Positions 56,967 to 64,000 of a DNA stretch of 64,000 nucleotides are shown piece by piece; the first letter of the stretch is position 1; the number at the start of each line of letters is the position of its first letter. Position numbers and translations under genes: made by a program. Source of the DNA: Chalara sp. BL73 (lineage: Eukaryota; Ascomycota; Leotiomycetes; Helotiales). Under the pieces are notes generated by a model, which was not told where the DNA came from, made no database searches, and was given only the letters and a program-made list of their open reading frames with translations. The stretch is taken from assembly GCA_918026815.1 (NCBI GenBank), contig CAKJVC010000160.1, positions 434,001-498,000 of the forward strand, given 5' to 3'.

Positions 56967-59900
56967 GGCGTGGATATCAGACCCTGCAAGCCAATGGAGT
57001 GCTGGGTGTGGACGACGTGAGATCTTGCATCGAGATGTTATCGTAGTTTTGGCTTTGGAGGTATCTGAAAGCTCGTAGCGAGCCTGCAAGATCACCGCTG
57101 ACCCTCCATTGGACTTTTAGACCGCAAAGAGCGCATTCAAAAGCTTACGCGGAGGTGGAGCAAGGGCTGATCGCTGGGTCCGTGTCAGATATACGGAGAC
57201 GCTTTATATCTATGAAGCTTTAAACACCCCATTCGGCCACAGAACCCAAGCTAGTTAACACAAACGCTCCAGCCCATCTCTCTAAAATATTCTTCCAGAG
57301 CATACTCCGGTAGCAACTTGCTTTTCTGCTCCATATTTTGTGCCCGCCGATTGCAGGATCATTGTGATCGAACTCGTCATGAAAAAATTTCGTTATCCAG
57401 ATGCTAAAATCTGCTTCTTACAAGTAGGCAGCCTCGCATTGCAGGATTGAATATCCTTAAGGAGGATGTATCTCATCGAGGTTCGTAGAATCAAAGTCAC
57501 TTCGGGGTCACGAACGAAAATAAGGGTATGCTGTATTAGCCTATTTAGCCATGAAAATGTCCGACGGTAGGCATGTGGCAGTGTATTATTTGTAGCCATT
57601 CTCTTAGAGGACAAGTAGTTTGTCGGATAATATCACCTTATACTTATGCCTTATTGACAAGGGTTATACGTGACGTCACTAGGCTCTGGTGAGCTGCATT
57701 ATGTTTATTTCACGCTAATACCCAGTTAGACTGGCGAAAAGGCCATTTATTAGTCCATGATTTACCGGGAAATTTTGCGCGCCCACGCAGCCACAGCACC
57801 ATGACAAACATTTATCAGTTGTGAGGGTAAGGTGCATAAAGCATGTTACGGTATCAAGATCTGCGTATTTGCCTGTACAAGCCAACTTTTGTTATTTGCA
57901 GCTCGCTTAAAGGGTGTCACATGGACGAGGTATGGTAACATCGCAGCAAGATCTTCCTTTCCCCTTGTAACCTTGCGATGACGCTGTGCGCCAGTCTTGG
58001 CGGTTTCACGGTACCACAACGTTAATTACTTATCAGATAAACGGGAAGCTTAAGCTGCGATGACCCAAATCACAATATCGCTATGAAGGGCAGACCCATG
58101 TTCCTATCCATCGGGATTCAATGTTCTCATCTTCCTGTTATACCTTGGTGGATCACTAGGTTCAAGCATCGTGCGGAGACTGGGGATATCTATCCAGGTA
58201 CCGAGTGAGGAGGCCTGGCTTCCAGGGGTTCGTCCAGTATCCCTGGCCCGGTGCCTAAAGATTGATTCCTCACGCTATGTTGTATCCCGCCATGCCCGGT
58301 TATATGCGTCTGCTGTTGGGAGAGGTCAAGATCGGCTCGAGGCTGCGGTCATGGTTCGATTTGCTCTGGCCTATGCCTCGGTTGCCAGGCGAGCTTCGAC
58401 TCTTTGGAAACATTCCCGAGTTCTGCTATGAAAAAGGCCGGGTTGTGGCTGTTGCTGTTGCTGTTGCGCTGTGGTACACGGAGCAATCGTGCCTCGAGCA
58501 GATGCTGGCATACGACTGCCGGTGCTGGGTGGCAGTTAGTATGGCAATGACCCCCCAGCGGATGCGCAAACTGTCGATAATATGGCATATTAATTGCTAG
58601 GATGTGCTGGTGGGTCGGGTTGCACTACTTTCTGGTTAGCTCTTTGCCGTGTTTTGGATATGGCTTCCTGTACAGACTGTGGCAGCCTCTTTTTCGCTGC
58701 TCAAGGCGCAACACTGTCCCAGCATACAAGAAAAGAACAGCTGGGTTCCTTTTGGCGTGCTTCATTTGTGATATTTAATGTCGTTAATGTTTTTTTGGAG
58801 TAGGGCTATCATTGAACGCAAGTGCATTCTTTTAAGATCCAGTTGCCAAGTGAAAAAAATGCCGCTCCTCTTTCTGCGGTTTTAGCAACATCGTTACAAA
58901 CAAGACCTGGAGGTGGCTGCATTTGTTTTCTGTCTCTTATCTGTATGCAATAGAGAGTAATGATGATATTTTGCGGTTCATTTTAGCATAATCAAACAAT
59001 ATGTTTGAGAGATTTGAGAATCTGTACTCGACAACACAACCACATGTTAATCAACCTCTTTGATTTTTGCCATTAATGCCACTTACTGCAAGTGCATCCT
59101 GCATTTAGACCTGCTGAGTTTCCGAGCAAGCTATTCGTGCGATCATTTCAATTATTTTACTCTCAATATCGCTTCAAAGATTCACCGATTAGCACCTCTA
59201 TGTTAAAATGATGTGATGTCTTGATTTTTGATGCCTTGACTTCGCAGACCCGAAACTTCCGTCTGAGGTATCAACATGAATATGGTGCGATCTTAGTTGC
59301 TTCTCTACAAATTGACGTGCTAAGCGAATACCTATTTCTCCGTGGTTGTCTATGTGCTGCTTTGCACACAAAGTTGAGATGCTCACTACTACTTCCAGGA
59401 AATCTGTCTGCGCTCCTACAACTAGAGTTGTACCCATAAGTAATATATATTAACAATAAACAAGTACCTGACTTGCACACCAATACCATAGGACAACAGC
59501 GCCACCAGGGTTTTGCCACAATATAGATCTTGCAGTAAGCTTGGCATTGTTTCATTTATATCTGGAGTAACATGTGGAGCATTTATTCGGAGTTATTCCG
59601 TGGTTACATTGGGTCATGCAAAAGAGTGAAATTTGAGCTTATTTCACGATTTCGTAGGCATATCACGTTCGTGGTCAATTTCGGTCTCGGCATTTTTCTC
59701 CAGTGGTGGAAAATTCCTCGACAATCCTATTGAGGCTCAATATCAAGGTTTCAAGATGCTTACTGGCGTTGCTTTTCTTCCGCTTCCGGAAGATCCGCTA
59801 AGGAATACCCCGCGAAAATATTCTGGGGTAAAGAAATAGCCAACTGCTTGCATGTGGCTAGTCAGGGGGATCATTTTAAGCTTTGGTATACTCAATTTGG

Positions 59901-60176
59901 ATGGCGGACAATGATAATCCATGAGAGCAATACTATGTCACGATACTGGATTATGTGCGATCTAGGAACCCTTAAATTTTGTTTCCAAGATCCACCTATC
60001 AAATTCATGTATGGCAAGAAGTAAACGCTGTAGTATGCTGTGTAGCACCTTTGTACCATAGACTATATTTTGTTTCTGGTGATGATAAAAGAGACGGTTA
60101 GCCCCCGATATTTGGCTCGGTACCCATCAAAAACTTAGTCTCAAACAGTCAAAGTCTTCTATCAACGCTAATCAAT
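56967..60176. other. long gene-poor region
   Basis: About 3.2 kb. 58170-58600 has overlapping long open frames, GC-richer than their flanks; one (58262-58600) reads partly like protein (PAMPGYMRLLLGEVKIGSRL) but no family is recognised and it carries a GTT/GCT trinucleotide repeat near 58445-58470. Elsewhere only short frames. The pectate lyase promoter is at the right end. Confidence 0.45.
58440..58472 (+). repeat. short trinucleotide repeat (gttgct)n
   Basis: ggttgtggctgttgctgttgctgttgcgctg: about four units of gttgct with neighbours. Simple-sequence repeat, no function inferred. Confidence 0.7.
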
Positions 60177-61303
60177 ATGAAGTTCCTCGCACTTTCACTC
60201 GGCTTCGCGGCTCTCGCTACGGCTTCACCAACTCCAACGGTCAACGAGGTCCACATTGAGAAGCGTGCCAGTCTTAACGATGTAAGCAATTTGCTTGGTT
60301 TTATCTATCAATCTCGCTAATTTATTTTATAGGTCGGAACCGGTTATGCTTCCCAAAATGGAGGAACCACAGGTGGCGCTGGAGGAACTACCACCACTGT
60401 TTCAACCTACGCTCAATTTACTGCCGCTGTTGCCGGTACCGCTAAGAAGGTCGTAGTCGTCAGTGGCGCCATCTCAACTGCCGCTGCTCAAGTCAAGGTC
60501 GGCAGCAACACTAGCATCATTGGCAAGAACTCCGGTGCTAAGCTCTCCGGTTTTGGTCTGTAAGTCTAACATATCTCCGCTCCTTCCCATACAGTATACT
60601 TACCCATATCAGCATCGTCAAGAATGAGAAGAACGTGATCATCCGAAACATTGCCATCTCTAAGGTCCTTGCTGGCAACGGAGACGCCCTCGGAGTCCAG
60701 GTCGCAACGAACGTCTGGATCGACCACGTCGACCTCTCCTCAGACCTAGATCACGACAAGGACTACTACGATGGTCTGATCGACTTCACTCACGCTGCTG
60801 ACTTTGTCACCGTCTCCAACTCCTACATTCATGACCACTGGAAGGCATCTCTCGTTGGTCACTCCGACTCCAACAGTGCGGAAGATACCGGACATCTCCG
60901 CATCACCTACTCCAACAACTACTGGTACAACATCAACTCCCGTACCCCCAGCCTTCGCTTCGGCACTGGACACGTCTACAACAACTACTTCCTAAGCGTC
61001 AACGACGGCATCAACACCCGTCTCGGCGCGCAGGTCTTGGTTGAGAGCAACACCTGGAGCAGCAGCAAGAAGGCTCTTTACAGCACCGATGCCGGATATG
61101 CCGTTAGCGTTGACAACGGTAAGTTAATGGCTCTTTCAGGTAAATTGAGAGGTTGCTGACCTCGACAAATAGACTTTGGTGGTGCAGAGTACTCTGCTCT
61201 CGCTGGTACACTGAGATCCGTTCCATACAGCTACTCCAAGGTCGGTAGCGGCAACGTCAAGTCCGCCGTCGTAGGCAGCGCCGGCAACACCCTTAGCTTC
61301 TAA
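60177..61303 (+). CDS. secreted pectate lyase, polysaccharide lyase family 1
   Basis: Exons 60177-60281, 60333-60559, 60613-61118 and 61173-61303 give 322 residues, the normal size. Pectate lyase cleaves de-esterified homogalacturonan by Ca2+-dependent beta-elimination outside the cell. A signal peptide (MKFLALSLGFAALATA) precedes a short propeptide ending in a KR Kex2-type site (HIEKRA). Parallel beta-helix features: SNTSIIGKNSGAKLSGFGL, NVIIRNIAISK, NVWIDHVDLSSDLDHDKDYY with Ca-binding Asp residues, DFTHAADFVTVSNSYIHDHW, and SRTPSLRFG with the catalytic Arg. Introns are 51, 53 and 54 bp with GTAAG donors. Together with the esterase at 5.4 kb it indicates pectin use. Confidence 0.96.
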
Positions 61304-62421
61304 GCGACTACCATAGGACGACGGCGAGTGAGTGGGGAGATGAGTGGGACCTGTGGTTTTCAAGGAGAGAGGATTGGGGGTTGAGCAGTGATGAATATTC
61401 TTGCACATAATTTTCGAAAGGGAAATTGGTAGTAGTTAATGACAATTTTGTATATGCTTGAATGTGTTCATGGAACCAGTTTCCCCCCCTTTCATCAAGG
61501 CTCTTTAATTTCTCCTAATCGTAATGAAAGCTTTTGACGAAGTTGTACTTCACTCTTCACTCTTTAAGGAATTTACCTCGGATATGGCTTTGGGGAAAGA
61601 ACCTGCCCCATACACCGGAAGCCTTCGCATGCGCCACCTTAACGGAGTCATTTTCATTTCACTCTTTCTTAGTTCCTTGGACGCTAACGATAGGTTCAAA
61701 TGATCCAATGTACTTGATACTTACCTTTCGGGACTCCGCTCACGAGCAAAGTGAGCTAGGGACTCGAGTAATTGCGTGTCTTCTAACAGAGCTAGACCTC
61801 CTTCCCCATATTGGCTTCTAATTCGCAGGGCGGTTGTGGGATCATCGCATGGTCGCCTTTGAGATGAGTTTTTATCAGCCTACCAGACGCAACCGATATA
61901 TGACGTGATTAAATGCCTTCTGCAAGCGTGTAGACGGGAGGATCAGTAGACCCCTTGCTTGGCTGTGGTGATGCCATTATATTGCATGTGGCAGAAAACT
62001 AAACTGGTTGCAAAGAAAGCAGAGAAGGGAGCAAAACACTTTCCCTCAAACTAGGTATACCTCGAGGGCAAAGAGCCTGCTTAAGATCGAACCTGTACAT
62101 CTGCCACATTACTGAGTGTTAAGGCTGGGTACGTCAAGCTAATTTGCCAATCCCTGGCAGGGATACATATCCTTCATTGCCAGAACCATGGTGATGTAAC
62201 CAAGAAATCCGCGAACCCGATGTTGGGTAGCCGTTTGAACTCTCTTTTTGTAGGTTCTATATCGATTCCCTACTATTTTCTTTGGAGGAGAACACGAAAG
62301 CGCGAAATGGCCAATAATAATGTAAGCTTGCAGGGTCGGGTGCTTTAAATATGACGAAACTAAATTAAGGCACAGGTTGAGGACTACGTCAAGAATTTTG
62401 TGCCCCCTGCAAATGAATGTA
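61304..62421. other. intergenic region before the transposon
   Basis: About 1.1 kb with no supported gene. The frame at 61534-61821 (+) has no domain. A TA dinucleotide at 62420-62421 is the left target-site copy of the transposon. Confidence 0.5.
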
Positions 62422-62450
62422 CAATCACGTGATTTATTTCTTCGCCACTT
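62422..62450 (+). repeat. left terminal inverted repeat of the Tc1/mariner element
   Basis: Begins caatcacgtg and ends ttcttcgccactt; pairs with the reverse complement of 63693-63721, differing only at positions 11-13. Confidence 0.9.
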
Positions 62451-62538
62451 GCAAAAAATATACCTTATGATAGAATCAAGGATTTAAACAGAACCACAAA
62501 GCCAAATATGTTGTAACTGGTATTGATTGAAAGCTAAT

Positions 62539-63594
62539 TCAATACTTAGTCGGCCCTCCTTTGTTTTTTATACAAAGATCTAGCCTTTTAGGCATAGAAC
62601 TGTTTAATTTCAAAAGGGTTTGTGGGTCAATAGTAGGCCAAATTTCTTCCAACGCTCTTTCCATCATTCCTATATTTTTGATCTTGTGACGCTTTTTCCT
62701 AATAGCATTCTTGATTTGCTTCCAAAGATTCTCAATTGGGGAGAGATCAGGAGATTGTGCGGGCCACTGTAGTCTCTTGATTCGTTGCTTATCTATATAC
62801 TTTCGTACGATCTTTGCTGTATGCCATGGAGCGTTATCTTCTTGCATGACAACTTCTGGCCTGTATTTCTTTCTTATTCTTCGGTAAAAAGGTATAAAAT
62901 ACTTCTTAACAGTCTTTAAATACTTTGCAGCGTTCATACGGCCTCCATTCTCGATAATCACTAAAGGGCCCATTTCGTCACCGCAATAACAAGACCACAC
63001 TCCAACTGTTGTACGGCCTGATTTAAAGCTTGGTCGAAGGTTTTTCTCTAGGTATTCTTCCCCAGGACCTCTTGTAACTCAATATGTATTGCTATCTTGT
63101 CCAATTTCGAAAGTAACTTCGTCCGACCAACAGACCTTATTCCAATCCCTTTTGTTCTTTTTTTCGGCTTGACACCAAAGCTTTCGACCAAATTTGTGTT
63201 GAGGTTTAAGGTAAGGCTTACGGCGAGGGCGGCGTTTGTGTTTTCCAGCTTCTGCAAGTCGATTTCGTATAGTTGCAATAGAAAGTTGCTTCCCTGATTT
63301 GGACGGCGTTGACAGTGCTTCAAGAGTAGTTTTTGTATCTAAATTTGCTACTCGCAAAATGTGTCTATCATTTCGTGGATTCGTTTTTCTAGGACGCCCA
63401 GGCCGACGTTTAGTTATAAAGCTGAAATCGCCAGTCTTTTCAGTACGTTGAATGATAGATCGAATCGTAGAACGAGGAAGCCCAGTTTCAGCTCGAATTT
63501 GAGGCACTTTGTTTCCTTTCATATGAAGAGTCCATACTGCCTTTCTTTCAGCTGGCGAAGTCTGTTTTCGATCTGTTTTTGGATGGCAACACAT
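62539..63594 (-). pseudogene. Tc1/mariner transposase with a single in-frame stop
   Basis: One continuous frame from ATG at 63594 to the stop at 62539, broken only by a TGA at 63079-63081. The N-terminal helix-turn-helix part (GLPRSTIRSIIQRTEKTGDF) is followed by a basic hinge (RRPGRPRKTNP) and a second HTH (LSIATIRNRLAEAGKHKRRP). The catalytic triad is of DDE type: SDEVTFEIG (first Asp), QEDNAPWHTA (second Asp) and SPDLSPIENLW (Glu). The stop lies in a stretch (NTY-stop-VTRGPGEEYL) between the first two catalytic residues, so no active enzyme is made unless it is read through. About 350 codons, normal for the family. Confidence 0.9.
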
Positions 63595-63692
63595 AATCAA
63601 ATGGATAATTCATAGGAATATGGATAATATTGAAAATAAAAGCTGTAATGGTGTGGTGGGGTGACCCCGCCACATCCAAATTTGGTTAGTCA

Positions 63693-63721
63693 AAGTGGCG
63701 AAGAAATATTGCACGTGATTG
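63693..63721 (-). repeat. right terminal inverted repeat of the Tc1/mariner element
   Basis: Its reverse complement begins caatcacgtg and ends ttcttcgccactt. The adjacent TA at 63722-63723 is the right target-site copy. Confidence 0.9.
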
Positions 63722-63723
63722 TA

Positions 63724-63955
63724 CATTGGCCGTGCGTTTGCCGAAATCAACAACCAGCCATTTTCAAAGCGGGACTCAGCACTCATGATGCTGCCCAAGT
63801 GGGATGCTTATCACCTAGAAAATTACCACGCTCAAGGATCGAGAATGAAGTATCAGCTCTGGAGCGAACAATATCATCGGGGAAGCGCCGATATCATCAC
63901 ATTTAGTGCTGATCACAAGAGTTATCTTGCGTCGCAGAAACACAATAGCTGTTGA
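63724..63955 (+). other. open frame abutting the transposon, unknown
   Basis: A plus frame enters from the transposon end and runs to TGA at 63953-63955. It reads somewhat like protein (AEINNQPFSKRDSALMM, WDAYHLENYHAQGS, SADIITFSADHKSYLAS) but no family is recognised and no start codon lies outside the element. It could be the 3-prime end of a gene interrupted by the insertion, or chance. Confidence 0.25.
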
Positions 63956-64000
63956 AAAAGTTCTGGGGCAATTCAGTCCTAATTTATGCGTTTCTTAAAT

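Larger units (their letters stand above)
62422..63721 (-). mobile_element. Tc1/mariner-type DNA transposon, 1.3 kb, flanked by TA
   Basis: A 1300-bp element bounded by 29-bp terminal inverted repeats (62422-62450 and 63693-63721; 26 of 29 positions agree) with TA on each side (62420-62421 and 63722-63723), the standard Tc1/mariner target duplication. It carries one transposase frame on the minus strand. The good preservation of both ends and of the frame suggests a relatively recent insertion. Confidence 0.9.

Noticed and set aside
58262..58600. GC-richer open frame with protein-like patches
   Set aside because: Two overlapping frames are open there, a trinucleotide repeat explains part of it, and no family or splice context was found.
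1..64000. tRNA, rRNA and CRISPR arrays
   Set aside because: A reading for T-loop-like motifs and regularly spaced repeats gave nothing convincing; a tRNAscan-SE run would settle the tRNA question.

Overview
The window is chromosomal DNA of a filamentous ascomycete (Pezizomycotina). Nearly every gene is split by short introns of about 43-120 bp with GTAAGT-like donors, CTAAC/CTGAC-like branch points and CAG/TAG acceptors. The gene content also fits: HET-domain, 2EXR, fungal rhodopsin-like, fungal-type transcription factor, pectinase and STAND-type proteins. The pectinases and allorecognition genes suggest a plant-associated or saprotrophic fungus, perhaps a leotiomycete, but the exact lineage cannot be read from the sequence. 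No rRNA, tRNA or CRISPR array was recognised.

Layout. 0-8.3 kb: a secreted protein cut by the left edge, mitochondrial TIM17, a secreted rhamnogalacturonan acetylesterase-like SGNH esterase and an NAD(P)H-dependent MDR reductase. 9.6-18 kb: a 12-TM-type MFS transporter, a HeLo-like/leucine-rich-repeat protein and a C2H2 zinc-finger protein. 19.2-32.1 kb: a carbohydrate block with alpha-L-rhamnosidase (GH78), sugar-porter MFS, an internally deleted GH43, a GH3 with PA14-like insert, and a C2H2 plus fungal-TF-domain regulator. 32.7-45 kb: a decayed NLR (NB-ARC), an intact HET protein, a 2EXR protein, a rhodopsin-like membrane protein, a methyltransferase and a decayed HET gene. 45.8-57 kb: a Gln/Pro-rich protein, decayed small genes including a HET-like N-terminal remnant, an SDR, a threonine-type asparaginase and an alpha/beta hydrolase. 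60.2-61.3 kb: a secreted pectate lyase (PL1). 62.4-63.7 kb: a Tc1/mariner element with terminal inverted repeats, a TA target duplication and one nonsense codon.

The most coherent system is the 19-32 kb block. The rhamnosidase, GH3 and GH43 all lack an obvious signal peptide and sit with a sugar permease and a transcription factor. That suggests uptake of an intact rhamnose-containing glycoside or oligosaccharide followed by cytosolic hydrolysis, rather than extracellular digestion. The promoter shared by the rhamnosidase and the permease holds seven close matches to the CreA repressor site, SYGGRG. The second theme is fungal self/non-self recognition: an intact HET gene and a HeLo-like/LRR gene lie among at least three decayed NLR/HET genes. 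Several of the nonsense codons are what G-to-A or C-to-T changes would give, which may reflect repeat-induced point mutation.
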